Positions 12,830-26,439 of a DNA stretch of 64,000 bases are shown in pieces (within the stretch, counting starts at the first letter, position 1; every line of letters starts with the position of its first letter). The translations under genes were made by a program, and so were the position numbers. Source of the stretch: Leptoclinus maculatus (Eukaryota; Chordata; Actinopteri; Perciformes; Stichaeidae); NCBI GenBank assembly GCA_032191485.1, contig JAVDOI010000007.1, positions 1,342,001 through 1,406,000 on the forward strand, given 5' to 3'. The notes under the pieces are model-generated. The model was given only the letters and a program-made list of their open reading frames with translations. It did not search any database and had not been told where the DNA came from.

Positions 12830-12887
<58 letters not shown>

Positions 12888-13945
12888 GAAGTCTAGTAGT
12901 AGTAACGTCTCTGTGTCGTCAACAACTGTCAAATCAAATAAAGAAAGTACACATCAATTATATTTTAACAATTATTATTGTTGGTTTTCAAATGTAACTG
13001 AATGGATTATAAATAATACATAGAAATACATCAATAAATGTTCTTCTCATTTCAAGTAAAATAATGTCTGGATTAAAGAATAACTGACGTAACAGAAAGC
13101 TTTTGAAAAATGTGCATCTTAAAATGAAGTAATTCATTTTAAAAATGTATTTCACTGAGTTGTCCTGCAGCTTTAAATTCAGTTCATTCAGGTGTGAAGT
13201 GATGTCAATCAAAAAAGCCACAATATTATATTGTTGTCATCTAAAAAGAGAAATCAGTGTGCATGGACTTTATCTGTGGTTATTAAACGACTTGTTTCAG
13301 CTCTATTCTCTCTGTTCACATCATTGTTGAACAGTGAATTCATGTGTTATGATTCTGATCATATTGGGCTCTTAGGTTTATTTTCTGTCTTCATTTCAGA
13401 CTCAAAGAGTTGTGCTTTGCCTCGTAGTGCGCTTCATTTGCCGCTTTTATCCACAGTTACGGTTTCTGAACATATGAGACATGCTGGTTTTAACTGTGGG
13501 AAGAATTAACATATAAGATTCTGTTCATTCTTGCTCATAAATTATATTCTCTCTGAACACGTTTCTCTTTTTGGAGAACGTCATGTGAGATAACTTCTCT
13601 GATTAGCGCAATATTCCTGCTCTTCTTTCTATTTCCTCGTCTCTCCCCCGTGTGTCATGGTGTATGTAAATCTCACTAGAATCAGGAAACTTGAATGCCC
13701 GTATTTGATTGGCTGAGCTGCATCACGTGATGTGATTCACAACGCATTGGTCGGTGTGTTTCCTGCACCGCTGAACAAGTGCTGTAACGGCTGAATAAAC
13801 AGCGCCGGTTAAATTATAAACTCACTGTCTGATATGAATAATCCTGAATTATCTATCGGTTATAGGTCCTGGGTCCGGACGCAACTGCGTCTGGGTCCGG
13901 ATCCGGACCGCGGTCCGCCAGTTGGGGACCCCTGCTCTACAGTAT
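12733..13945. mobile_element. hAT-type non-autonomous element B, copy 1
   Basis: Shares about 1 kb in the same order and orientation with 16650-17790 (for example words tcctgcagctttaaattcag, tttttggagaacgtcatgtg, ttgattggctg). Its right end reads ccgcggtccgccagttggggacccctg. Read inward on the other strand this begins caggggtccccaactgg, an end type characteristic of hAT-family elements in vertebrates. The left limit is approximate, and I could not find a clean 8-bp duplication, so the ends have decayed. A (TA)n tract (12833-12883) is inside. No coding potential is seen. Confidence 0.6.
12833..12883. repeat. (TA)n microsatellite
   Basis: About 25 TA units inside hAT-type copy B1; the corresponding place in copy B2 has only catatatattg, so the tract expanded after the copies separated. 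Confidence 0.98.
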
Positions 13946-14343
13946 GTACGCCACATAGACTGTATATAACACATGGACGTAGTCACCCAGTGGTTTGTGG
14001 ACTGCTGTCGCCATATTTGATTTGTTCAGTCTATTTTCATAAGGAAAGCATGTCCATACTTGTATTGTGATGTTGGAAAGTAATGAGGTGAATGTGTGAC
14101 ATGTAAAGTGGCCTGTAACTGCAAAGAACTAAAGTAAATTTACCTATGCTTTAGCCATCGGCATAGTATTCTCTACACCCAAATAGTGACATATCCACTG
14201 CAACAGACTTCTCATTGACATTAGCTGACTAGCTAGCCAATTATGGCTGACATTGTTTAAGGTTCATTTCAAAATAACTGCTATATTAATATCTAGATGA
14301 AGTGCTAGCTGAGGAAATATAATGTTATCGGTGGGGACCTGCT
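13946..14343. other. Spacer, no gene seen
   Basis: Short AT-rich sequence between element B1 and the solo LTR; nothing recognisable. Confidence 0.4.
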
Positions 14344-14851
14344 TGTCAGGATCCCTGTCTGACCCGTTGTATGTTAACCTCTGTTTCCCCTGATCTCCTC
14401 TCCTCATGTGTCTGTCATTCCCCTGTTTGTTATTGTGTGCCATGTGCTCTGTGTTTGTTTTCTCGGCCTGCAGTCTGACACATTGGATCCTGATCCCACT
14501 GATCACCTCCTGGCAGTATATCAACCCTGGCTGGTCCTGCAGGCCTGGATTGTCAGTCCGTACCGTCTTCTGCCTCGGTATTCCGTTACTGCCGTCTGTA
14601 AGTTTCCCGTTTGACAATTCCTGTTCTGATCTCTCTCCTCTCTGCTACGGGTTATAGTGCCTGCTAATCTGCCTGCCCTCCGGTGTCGATCCACGGGAAT
14701 TCACACCGTCGATCCGGCCTGCAATCCTGTGTCGGACCACGAGTACCACACAGCGATTCCTGTCATCTGTCCGGTGGCAATAAAATCTGTTTTGCACCAG
14801 ATTCTGTGTCCTGTGGTTGCTATTGGGTCCTGATCCTGAACTCCCGTGATA
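14344..14851 (+). mobile_element. Solo LTR (Gypsy-type), TSD ctgct
   Basis: A 508-bp segment starting tgtcaggatccctg and ending aactcccgtgata, flanked by perfect 5-bp direct repeats ctgct (14339-14343 and 14852-14856). The expected terminal ca has mutated to ta. An AATAAA lies at about 14780. The last 35 bases (ctattgggtcctgatcc … cccgtgata) correspond to the ends of the LTRs at 9581 and 34529. No internal region remains. Confidence 0.88.
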
Positions 14852-14856
14852 CTGCT

Positions 14857-15253
14857 GCTATCTTGTAACTAGTGCAGTGCTCGTTTCAGGGTGTAGCTGT
14901 TAGGAGCGTGTGTCTATTTTGAATGGGCCAATTGCGTGGCTCCGGGTACTGCTGCTTGAAGAGTTTGGTTGTAACATTAGTATAGCCAGAATCCAGTTAC
15001 AATAATGAACTGCAGTCAATGAAGCACGGCCTGTGAGGCCCTGCTGCTGACGACATGCTGTACGATCCGCAAATCCCCGCTGCAGCACAGAGTGCTAATA
15101 TTGAATGTGCCGTGTGCCCAAATTGCACCAACTTTGACACTGCATGCTATTGGGTCCCCAGCAATGCACCTGCCAAGTGTGAAGTAGATAAGGTGAAGGG
15201 TTGTCGAGATGTGTGAAGGACATACACAGACACACATACAGTATATTACACAT
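14857..15253. other. Spacer, no gene seen
   Basis: About 400 bases with no supported frame or repeat. Confidence 0.35.
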
Positions 15254-16533
15254 CAGTGGCGGGCCGTGCATTGTATACCTGGGCCTTCACTGCTGTCCTG
15301 CAGCTGAAACACAGCTACAGTTATTATTTGTTTCTTGTAAAAATGAAGCTCAACACCTATAAATACACTAACTGCAGAGAATACGCTGAGAGTGCGTCTC
15401 CTCTCTGCTCTGACTGCAGCGTCTCCTCTTCTGTGAGAGTAACTGTGAGTGCTTTGGGGCGGCGGAGGGGCTCACGGCAGCACCCGCTGCTCGTTCACCA
15501 CAGTAACTGTAGAACGTACGTGTTTTAACGTCATCGAGTCAAAACACCAGAAAAGTCTCCAACAACACCAGAACAAGTCTCTAGATGTGTCGCTAGTAGC
15601 TTTTGACAAAAAAAGTCTCCATGAGGGTTTGGAAAGTCGCCAGATTTAGCGAGAAAGTCGCCAAGTTGGCAACACTGGCACCGGCTAAATATGTCCCCAG
15701 AGCAACATAGGACGTAACAATGGTTCCTATCACATATAAAACCAAACAAAAATCCATCTTCATAAAAACAAGTTGTACAAATAATAATATATAAACAAGC
15801 ATATTAAAGCTACTGCAGATATAAAAACATCTAACATCTGGTACCAGAGCAGCTGTTCACTATTTAAAGACAAAGTCCTCCTTTCTTTGTTAATAAAGAG
15901 TTTAATCTCACGGTTGTTCAGTACATCCGTGCGTTTTAGTTCCAGTAAGAAGTCCTTCTCGATTCATGGACGCCAGTGAAGACAGTCGAGCCTCCCCAGT
16001 TGTATTTCTTGAATACGTTTTAATGCGTTTGAGGCTGAAAATGTCCGCTCGACAGAGGCAGCAGATATTGGGATTGTCACCGCCCAACATGTCACGCTAG
16101 CCCACTGACCAATCACGTATGGCTAGGCCAGCTAGAAGGCTCTGACACGTCAAAGAATACGCCCAACATGTCAAACTAAAGATCTGATTGGTTGAACACT
16201 ATGACAATCAACAATATCGTCCCCATTCACTTGAACTGCACATGGATTCACTTGTGAGTCTGCAGGCCTCGGGCCTCTCTTCTACCTAGAGACACAGAGG
16301 TGACATCTGATTGAATAAAAGCTCTACTTAAAACAAGCTGCACTGGAAGCAGAGCAACTGAGGAAGACAGGAGCTGTGCAATGAGAAAATAAGATAATGG
16401 GGAAAATATTTTTATAAATTATAATACATGTAGTGTATTTAAGAACAATGATTAAATTATAAAATAGCTATAACTTTGTGATTCTGTTTAGGCCAGCAGA
16501 GAAGGCTTTGCTGGCCCTGACGGCCCACCACTG
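15254..16533 (-). mobile_element. hAT-type element H1, copy 1, TSD ttacacat
   Basis: The element begins cagtggcgggccgtgca and ends cggcccaccactg, forming short imperfect terminal inverted repeats. The 8 bases before it (15246-15253, ttacacat) are repeated perfectly after it (16534-16541); an 8-bp duplication is the hAT hallmark. Internal words such as caatcagatctttagtttga, read in reverse, are shared with copies at 29903-31752 and 41911-43380. A remnant of the family's coding exon (the words for tttgtctttaa and aacaaagaaagga on the minus strand) lies at about 15850-15960. It has no intact frame. Confidence 0.88.
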
Positions 16534-16649
16534 TTACACATATAGTTTAATGGGAGTCAGTGAAATAAACGGATGCTGGCAGTGTTGGAGATCAATGATG
16601 GAGCTAAGTAGCTAAAGCCTACTTGATAAGTCGACCTGGAGGTGGTCCT

Positions 16650-17790
16650 AGGGCAGAGGTGGTCCAGTTAGAGAGACTTTCCTCATACAAAGGTCCAGAA
16701 CATCACAGTAATGTCTAACTTGCGTTATGATTCATTCCCATATATATTGAAGTAGCCAACAGTTGTATTAACGTCTCTGTCGTCAACAACTGACAAATCA
16801 AATAAAGAAAGTTCAATTGTATAATATCTCAACAATGTTTGTCGTCCGTTTTCAAATTGAACTGGATGAATCATAAATAATACATACTCTAATGATAAAT
16901 AAACATTCTTCTCTCATTTCAAGTAAAATAAGGGCTGGATTAAAAAAATAATACACAACTGAAAGCTTTTGAAAAAAGTGACTCTTAAAATGAAGTACTT
17001 CATTTTAGAAACATTTATTTAACTGAATTGTCCTGCAGCTTTAAATTCAGTCAATTCATGGTGAAGGGATGTCAATCAGAAAAGCCATGATATTATATTG
17101 TTGTCATCTTTTAAAAAGAGAAATTTGTGCAGAGACTTTATCTGTTGTTATTAAACCACTTGCTTCAGCTCTATTCACTCTGTTAACATCATTGTTTGTC
17201 AGTGAATTAACATGTTAGGATTCTGATCATATTGGACTTTTAGATTGTTGTTATTATCTGTGACTTCATTTCAGATGTCAGTGGGTACGTTTGCTCAAAA
17301 GAGTTCTTTGTCTCGTAGTGACTCTTCACATTGCTGCTTTAAATAATCCTCATGGTCTCTGAACATATGAGACATACTGGTTATGAACATATAAGTCTCT
17401 GTCCATTCTTGGTTAATTCTTTGGTCTCACTGTCCACTTTTCTCTTTTTGGAGAACGTCATGTGAAATAACTTCTCTGACTCACGTACTTCTCCTGTTGG
17501 CTCTCTCTCCTCGTCTCTCCTGTGTGTATCTCACTGGAGTTATGATGCTAATCGGAAATACACATATTTGATTGGCTGTGCATCATCACGTGAGATGATT
17601 TACAACGTATGTAATTGGTCGCTGTGTTTCCTGGACCGCTGAATGAGTGCAGTAAAGTCTAGAAAAGCTGTGCCGGTTATAATAGCAGCGCTCCGTCAAA
17701 ATTAAATAATTCTCAATTATCTATTGGTTGTAGGTACAGGGTCCAGATACAACGGTGTCTGGGTGTCTGGAACCCGCCAGACATTTCCAC
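16650..17790. mobile_element. hAT-type non-autonomous element B, copy 2
   Basis: Colinear with copy B1 (12733-13945) over about 1.1 kb. Both contain the mirrored tail region with a gattggctg…catcacgtga stretch and the ttttggagaacgtcatgtga word. The left end at about 16654 (cagaggtggtccagtt) loosely resembles the inward-read right end of B1. Boundaries are approximate, and no matching 8-bp duplication was found. It starts only about 115 bases after H1 copy 1. Confidence 0.55.
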
Positions 17791-17809
17791 ACATGCTGAC
17801 ATTACTGAT

Positions 17810-17970
17810 TACTGCTATGCAAGGTCCATTAGGACACTAACTAATCACTCATTCACACACCCCGATGGCAAAGCCCGGGGACACATCAACATGGACTGGA
17901 GGAGCTGAGGATAAAACCGCTGATCTTCTGATTGAGGAATGACCCACTTACAGTCGCCACCAGTCAGTAC
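17810..17970 (+). repeat. Dispersed teleost repeat A, degenerate copy
   Basis: Words cattcacacaccccgatggc, ggacacatcaacatggact and gatcttctgattgaggaat match the end part of repeat A as seen at 45790-45850. Confidence 0.6.
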
Positions 17971-19160
17971 GATCCATCCTCAGGGGACAATGAATGTCTG
18001 TACAAAATGCTACTTAATCAATCTGAGAGTTGTTGAGATAAATCAGTCCGTAACAAAGTGGTGGACCGACCTAAGCCCATCCTTTAGGAGTTGTGTTGTG
18101 CATTAAAAGGTGCACTATGAAAAATGAGTGAAGGGAAAGCATAAAACTCAACGTACATCTATATTTTGTGTGTGTGTGCCTCTGCCATACAAAGCTACTA
18201 CATACTATTAAGCAGGCAGAAAAAAGACACACGATTTGATACAAAAAAAATCACCAAAATTGCACACAAACTCAGCTGCACTGTCCCACCCACCTTAGCA
18301 ACAAAAGCAGAACAACAAAAACAGTCCGACCATATCACATGTTGCTCAATTAATGGAGGACTTTTGCTACCCTGGTGGACAGATAAAAAGCCAATGCTTC
18401 GATTGATTCTCAGAGTTTCTTTCAAAGTCTTAAAGCCATTCATCACAGTGTCAGGAACATTATCCCTACTCCTCCTACCCACATGTGGTAGCTACTTTTT
18501 TGAAACATACAGTACAACAGCAGGTGGTAGTCTGGGTGCTATTAAGGTGGAGCAACTGATCGTGGTGGGAGCATTTGTCATCAGCTTCAAACACCCCTTA
18601 CAAGGATCAAATCCAATGAAAGAGTAAAAAATAATTTCTCTTCCCTCTTTCACCCTCTTTCTGTGTTCCCATCATAAGTCGCGATGAACGTGATAGCCTG
18701 AGGTCGCTCTCAGAAAAATCTTCGCTCTTGAGCTTACATAAATCTCCAGACAAAGCAAGCCCTACGATCCCCTACTGTCGATTACCAAGCAACCATCCAG
18801 CCAACTGCTGAGCAGATGAGAGCCACCCAATCTTAACATCAGGAGAGCAGCAATCTTAACATCAGGAGAGCAGCAGTAGCAGAGAAAGGAGAAAAAAATG
18901 GGGGATTGAGAAGTGTCCCTGATTTCTGCTCTCCCTGTGCTATCACTGGGTTGCAGATGGGGCTTAGTGGATAAAGCCATAGAGAAGCAAAGATACATTT
19001 TGACACTATGAATATTTAGCAATGCAGTTAGATGGCCTTCCTGCTGCTCATTTTGGCAAAACTACTGTAAAATTAGCCTGTTAATAGCCCCAGCTTTTAT
19101 TTGCTTCAATTACTGAACTCAACCAGCGTATATTTGGAACAGGTGTCTTTGTTCAGCAAA
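17971..19160. other. Spacer with a short direct duplication, no gene supported
   Basis: A 153-codon plus-strand frame (18166-18627) is open but shows no motif I recognise, and the codons look like random intergenic sequence. At 18829-18876 a 24-base segment (caatcttaacatcaggagag plus a few bases) is duplicated in tandem. Confidence 0.4.
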
Positions 19161-20563
<1,403 letters not shown>

Positions 20564-22020
20564 ACCTTTAACTAATAAAGTACAGTTTACCGACTTTACT
20601 CGCGGTGGCTGATCGAAACGCAACACTATTACAGCAGCATGTAACAACACTCTTCCAACAGCATTGAAACAACACAACAGTAATTTTACACAGCACTAAC
20701 AGAACTTGGTGGTCCGTAAAAATACACAACACGTTAACAGTACAGTCAAACTTAAAACAAAACAAACACACTATGACCTATCTCTGCCCAGACAAAAGCC
20801 TCTTACCTCAGATTGCTTTGTGGCAGTTAGCATTTATCTTTGAATTTCAATATTCCATTCGGTACCCGGAGCTTCACTAGTTCAGTGAGCTGCGGGCAAT
20901 AAATCTTCTGTGCAGCAGTGGAATCTATAAGTCGGAAGTTAGGCAGAGTTTCTTCTTCTTACGACCGGTAAATGTCGACTTGAATAGGAAGAGAGCGGGA
21001 TGCGTAGAAGTTATCCTTCTCTTCCTCTGAAGAATATGGGGATTCTGTGAATCTTCCTTCTGCAGGTTAAAGTTGGGGAGCATGGGGCAAGTTATCCGCT
21101 TCTCATTCAGGATCCAAAACCGTCTATTATTCCACCAGCGAATGTCGAACTTTTCTTAGGGTTTTCTTTAAAGCAACAACGTTGTTTGTGCCCCCTTTCA
21201 TACGAATCGAATCGCGTGGAGCTGTAGGTCGCTCTGCTGTTTATAGTCTGTGACGTCATGGCCGTATCACAGGGATCCCCGTGGTGCCTATGGCCAGTGT
21301 CTCACATAGACGAGATTGGTGGTTTAGGCTGTTGAACTGCCAGGTAGGCCCCATTTCTTTGTTTCAGCCACATGGTGAAATCTCAACACCGCTTGTATAT
21401 CAATTGTTTCTACATCAAATTTGACTGGAATACATTGACGTTTGCTTGCGTCTGATATACACCCTGAAACTTCTGAGCAGTAAAAGGTCACTCCACCACT
21501 TACGGTTTCTTTCAGGCAACCAGAAGAATAATATAGACAGATAACTGTTTGAATATAAAATTGTTTTGGGGGATTATCCAGAAAATGAACACCTTTGTTG
21601 CTAATCGTGCCTTTCAATGTAATTGTGCTTAGCATGTTTAAAAGTATTGAATTCAGAAATGTCCTGATACCATTGCTGAGTCTCCAGCATCAGATAAAAA
21701 TGTTGGAACCCAAGAGATTCAGTTTTGTTGTTTATTCTTTTTCGATCCTCATGGCGTTACAATGCAGGAGAAACAAAATCAACTGTCCATCATCTTTGAA
21801 ATGAAATAAGCTCATAATGTAAGATGTTTTTAGTTTTTATATATTATCCAAAATGTTTTGTCATTCTCATTAATGACAACACATTAATTACATTAAAGTG
21901 GAGTAATGTCTACCTGAGCAGACAATGAAGTCACTCTTCTATCTCTTCTAAAAATGCTTGGTCACTTTATTCAAATTAATGACAAGTGATGACATAAAAG
22001 GTAGAGTCATTTTGTGAGGA
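20564..22020. other. Spacer inside the inverted pair, no gene supported
   Basis: The minus-strand 103-codon frame at 21324-21635 has several cysteines but no family I recognise. GC-richer sequence at 20860-21300 contains no clear promoter elements. Nothing else can be supported. Confidence 0.35.
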
Positions 22021-22110
22021 GCCTCCTTGCTCAAGAGCTGAGGCTCACCACCAACATCCACCTCTGCAGTGAACATTTTACACTGGATCGTACTTTCTTT
22101 AGAGACAACT
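22020..22110 (+). pseudogene. Possible THAP-domain remnant
   Basis: In one forward frame the words LTTNIHLCSEHFTLD and FFRDN resemble the C-terminal Cys/His part of a THAP zinc finger (consensus C-S-x-H-F). THAP domains occur in P-element-type transposases and their domesticated relatives. The match covers fewer than 30 residues and lacks the N-terminal cysteine pair, so it may be coincidental. Confidence 0.3.
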
Positions 22111-22239
22111 GAGATTCATGGATTATCCACTTGTGAATGGGGCCGAACTGACTATCTCCCTCCCCGGCCTTCCTCTCCCCGCCTACATCTGGTGCCATCG
22201 TCTGCAGTACAGGCAAACCATTGTGTTATCATTATAGTA

Positions 22240-22500
22240 AATGGTAAATGAACTGTACTTGTATTTCTCTTTTATAGTCTTCCGACCACTCAAAGCACTT
22301 AACACTACATGTCATCATTCACCCATTCACACTTATTCATACACTGATGGCAGGGCTACCATGCAAGGTGCCACCTGCTCCTCAGGACTCTAAGCATTCA
22401 TATACCGAAGGCACTTTCCCAAGAACACATCGACATGGAATAAATGAGCCGGGGATCGAACCATCAATCGGCTCTACGTCTGAGTCACCGCCGTAGTAGG
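22240..22500 (+). repeat. Dispersed teleost repeat A, near-complete copy
   Basis: Starts at about aaatgaactgtacttgtatt and runs through cttccgaccactcaaagcac, acactgatggcagggctacc and cacatcgacatgga to a tcgaaccatcaatcg segment. This is the same order as at 45605-45870. Read as a whole it resembles a short interspersed element common in teleosts; the class is undetermined. Confidence 0.75.
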
Positions 22501-23540
22501 TCGTCTAACTAAGGAGGTACAACTCACTAACGTAATTCTTCTGAGGGAGACCAGTCAGTAACAGTTAGCAACTTGATTGACTGCTTGATATAGATTAACA
22601 ATTTGCAGAAACTAACCATATTCATGAATTTGGGTGAAAATATAAGCTTATTGTCTACCGGCGGTCCCCAGGGACCTCCGTGCAGTCAACAGTGTCTCCA
22701 GGTAATGCGACACAAAGAGCCTCAGACAGCCAGGGGTGAGAGCAGACGGGAGGGCAGGCAGGTATCAGATCTGTGCAGAACACTGGAACAAAAACACCTA
22801 CACATCACTTACAGACTGTATTATAATAACATCCAAAACACAAGACTCAGTGGTTTCTGTGACAAGATAATTACTTTCAAACTACAGCGCCTTCAGCGGA
22901 CTATGGATGAGTTCTAGGTAGCAGCAAGTGCACAAAAAAATGTCTGATTCATTAAACAGTGATTGGATATTCGTTCTCTATAAAATAGAAGTACACAAGT
23001 CTTCTCTCTGATCAGAAATGCATTGGGTTTGCAATGATGCTTAAGTGAAGTGTGCTGAGAGCCATAATCTCAGCATAAACAGATTCCACTTCAGTGTAGG
23101 ACAGGAAGGCAGAGAAGGCCTTGAGCACCTCTTTGTTCCTCCGACTCGTTTGTTATTACCATGGCTGACAGTGTTATCCATCTAACTATGTCCACTCTGC
23201 TGAATCCATGGGGAACAACCGCGGCTTCACTGCAGTTTCCATGTCAATACACAAGCTGAAGGAGTCACGTAAATGCTGAAAATGCAGGGCTCAAGTAGAC
23301 TGGAGTACTTTGGTGTGAGTGCATTGTGCTTCTACCTCATGGCTCCAATTTGGCCACTATCATTTTCATCATGGTATTTTTTTATCCATAATCCATAGTC
23401 AATGCTTGTTTGTACCAAGGGCATTGCAGCTGGAAAAAGAGAGTGACCAACTTTGACCTGCAGTTTGGGGAACATCAAACGTAAACAGCTGCCGTAATAA
23501 AGAATATATTATATTTTAGTATAATGCTATGGATGTTTCT
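22501..23540. other. Spacer, no gene seen
   Basis: A 104-codon frame at 22603-22917 is open but featureless. No repeats recognised. Confidence 0.35.
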
Positions 23541-23861
23541 GTTGGGAACAAAAAGGAGCGTGTTTGGTTATCAGCAAATATGAAACTAAACTATCAACAT
23601 CAATGAAGTTATTAACATCAATAAGTTCATTAGCAATTACTAATAATAACAGAGCACCACCCTGCGAACAGGGACCAATAACCAAACTATAAATTGAGTC
23701 TCAAAATGAGTATTCGCTCAGAATGTTCACAGTCAAAGTGTTCTACACTCGGAGCGAACAGTGAAGGTTGGATTAGAGCACAGGCCACTACATCCAGCTG
23801 TTATCACACACATATGCACAAGTAATCACAGAAGACTGCTCTTTAAAATATAACAGAGTTT
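23541..23861 (+). repeat. LTR-like repeat, inverted partner of 20254-20563
   Basis: See the partner at 20254. This copy starts tgttgggaacaaaaagg, has a TATA-like ttaaaatataac near its end and is followed by AATAAA at 23874. If it is an LTR, its remainder may extend right of 23861, but there is no second copy with which to define it. Confidence 0.7.
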
Positions 23862-24411
23862 ATTAAATCCAAATAATAAATATCAAAAGCCAAAAAAACA
23901 CTATCATACAATTATGTGTCTAATACCTAAAATCAAGTGAACAAACTGTGGTAAAAGTATATATATATGTATGTGCATGTATATGGGGGGTGTATGTGTG
24001 TAGGGGAGGAGTGAACTACTCAGACAGTGGTAGAATGTAATCTCAAACCGGCTATAAAGTAATAAAATCACAATCTCCAAATCCACTAGCAGTGAGTGAT
24101 CTCATACAACACGGTTACAGCAGCAGAGAATACACAGTATAACGGGACTCGGCGGTCCACGATGCCTGCACAATAACACGTTCTAAACACTACAGTAACA
24201 GTCACGGACTCACGGACTTTGAGGCACGCTCAAAGTCGCTCAGACATTTTGAGCCCTTTATGAACCCTTTCCGTAAGTCACCATTAGATGCAGACTTTGC
24301 CTAAGGGAATTACCCACAAATCATTGCAATGTGACGTTAAACACGGGGTAACCAGTGGATACATGGAGACGTAAAAAAAAAGGTAAACAAAGAGGACAGC
24401 TCACGTGTGAC
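23862..24411. other. Spacer, no gene seen
   Basis: AT-rich, with short tatata words at 23957-23970; no supported frame. Confidence 0.35.
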
Positions 24412-24652
24412 GGGGCAACCAATCGCCCCGAGGCAGCAGAGCGAAGTGGTCGGGCGGGGGTGTAGGGCTTGACCATGGCCTGGAGATAGGAAGGAGCTGT
24501 TCCTTTCACTGCCCTGTAGGCTAGCACCAGAGTCTTAAACTGGATGAGCTCTTACAGGGAGCCAGTGTAGAGAACGGAGAAGGGACGTTGTGTGGGAGAA
24601 CTTGGGGCGATTGAACACCAGGCGAGCTGCAGCTTTCTGGACAAGCTGCTGT
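24412..24652 (-). pseudogene. L2 LINE internal fragment (RT C-terminus)
   Basis: On the minus strand this reads QKAAARLVFNRPKFSHTTSL then LRSLHWLPVRA and LAYRAVKGTAPSYLQAMV, nearly identical to 6836-6600 of the larger L2 element. Both ends are cut: the upstream part joins a hAT-type H1 exon at about 24652, and the 3' end stops around 24412 without the L2 3' tail. An ordinary LINE insertion would keep its 3' end, so this piece arrived or was trimmed by another route. Confidence 0.85.
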
Positions 24653-24905
24653 TCACTTAAAGACAAAGTCCATCCTCCTTTCTTTGTTAACACAGAGTTT
24701 AATATCGCAGTTGTACAGAACATCGGTGCGGTTCAGTTCCAGCCAGAGGTCCTCCTGCAAACTCATTTGTTGAGTTGTAGATCCACTCGGGTCTCAGCAA
24801 AAGATTTCAAAAGCACCGTAGCTTATAAGTGTCCTGCCGTGCTATGGTTTTGTGTTGCTGCCTTGGTTAGCCACCTCAGGTTAACGTAGCGTAGCTCTAA
24901 ACAGC
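24649..24905 (-). mobile_element. H1 coding-exon fragment fused to L2
   Basis: The minus strand matches 30745-30990 of H1 copy 2, running through taacaaagaaaggagga and tttaagtgaacagcagct and then passing directly into L2 sequence. The breakpoint lies in a shared agctt. In H1 copy 2 the same exon is followed by a splice donor (ctttg|gtaagt), which is missing here. A fused frame of 62 codons (24723-24535) crosses the junction. Confidence 0.7.
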
Positions 24906-25731
24906 TGATTATGGATCCAGGCCATTAAAATGGCAGAGTGGCCCCAGTGGACCTAAAGGCAGCTAGGCTCTCTGCAGCACCCATCACAGTTGACAGCATG
25001 CAACTTGATTGGAGATGGGCAGCAGCTGCATGAGCAGGTGAAAGAGTTGCTAATGAGGTGGGAGTGGCTAGCAGGCAGAGTGGAGAGGAGGCGGGGTCAA
25101 TGGAAAAGTACTGAATGGGAGCTGGGTGACTGGGCATGCAGAGCTGTGACACATTTATTGATTTATCTTTATTCATGTAAACTTATACATGATACACTGG
25201 TGAGGTTCATTCTGTACACATGACATCTATTATACTTCTGTCCATCCTGATAGAGGGATCCTCCTCTGTTGCTCTCTCTTCCATTTTTTCTACCCGTTCA
25301 AGTACTATAACGTGTCAAAGAGAAGCTGTCCATATTTTGCAAAAACTATCAAAACTGTAAAGGTTTGACTTATTTACAAATCAAAGGTACCGATTCTGTG
25401 AAAAGACTCAGTCATCACTGCCCTATAGCTATACACTAGGAAGCATATTGAGCTAACACATTCATAGCATATAACACAAAGCACTAGCTAACACACGTCA
25501 CAGCATAACTGTAAATAGTAAGCTTTACTTCAACACAGTTACATACACTCACATAGCATATACTTGGTTATATCACAGTAAAACATAACTGTAACATACT
25601 CATACACTTATTACACGATAATGCTAGTGTAATTACAAGTGAATTCACTTGGCAAGTGGATAGACTCGGCTAAATGGTTCCAGAACACTTAATTGCCACA
25701 TATCTAATTGGTTCACTGGTTTGTGAAATGG
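24906..25731. other. Spacer, no gene seen
   Basis: No supported frame. AT-rich with many copies of short words such as aacata and cactta but no clear tandem array. Confidence 0.35.
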
Positions 25732-25910
25732 CAATTCAGCAGTGTTGGGGTAGTTACTCACAAAAAGTAACTAGTTACAAGTTACTAGTTACTTCTGAAA
25801 ATTGTAACTAGATTACTTTACTAGTTACTGCATTTGAAAAGTAACTTCACTACTAGTTACTTTACTTTCCATTTTTTTAAGCAAATGTCCAAATTTACCG
25901 CAAAGATACA

Positions 25911-25989
25911 CGGACAAACGTCATGGACAAACATCACGGACAAACATCATGGACAAACATCACGGACAAACATCATGGACAAACATCAC
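25911..25989. repeat. 13-bp tandem repeat, six copies
   Basis: Units alternate between cggacaaacatca and tggacaaacatca, with one early unit reading acgtca, giving a 26-bp two-unit rhythm. It lies inside the hAT element. Confidence 0.95.
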
Positions 25990-26439
25990 TTTATTTTCAA
26001 TAAAGGGCATCTCTTAGCCTTTCCACATAGTGTATTGTAATTGTAAACATATAAAAGTCAGCCATTCACTTGAACGAACATTAACCCTGTCCACACTGTC
26101 TGACCAAAGAAATCCACAAACAGGATACAAGAGGCTATGTATGGTGGGGACATTCAGGTGGGTCAATCAGCAGTAACACATTAAAAACAGGCTTTTGGAA
26201 ACATGAGACCCCACTAAACCAAATGGGGGCCTACTCCTGAGAACAAAACCAGCTTGTTACAGGAATCATTGTAGTGGTTTAAGAAAAATAGAAACAGAAA
26301 TGGCACTTTTTCCAATAAAATAGAAACAGAAATGCACTTAACCCAAAAAAATAGAAACAGAAAATGCAATTAAATAAACAGAAAATCCACTTCATCATTG
26401 CCTAAATAAACAGAAAGTGCACTTTATCCCATGAAGTTT

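Noticed and set aside
18166..18627. 153-codon plus-strand frame
   Set aside because: No motif, domain, splice signal or promoter that I could support; the composition looks intergenic.
21324..21635. Cysteine-containing 103-codon minus-strand frame
   Set aside because: Looked for a zinc finger or secreted peptide pattern; cysteine spacing fits none that I know and no signal peptide is evident.
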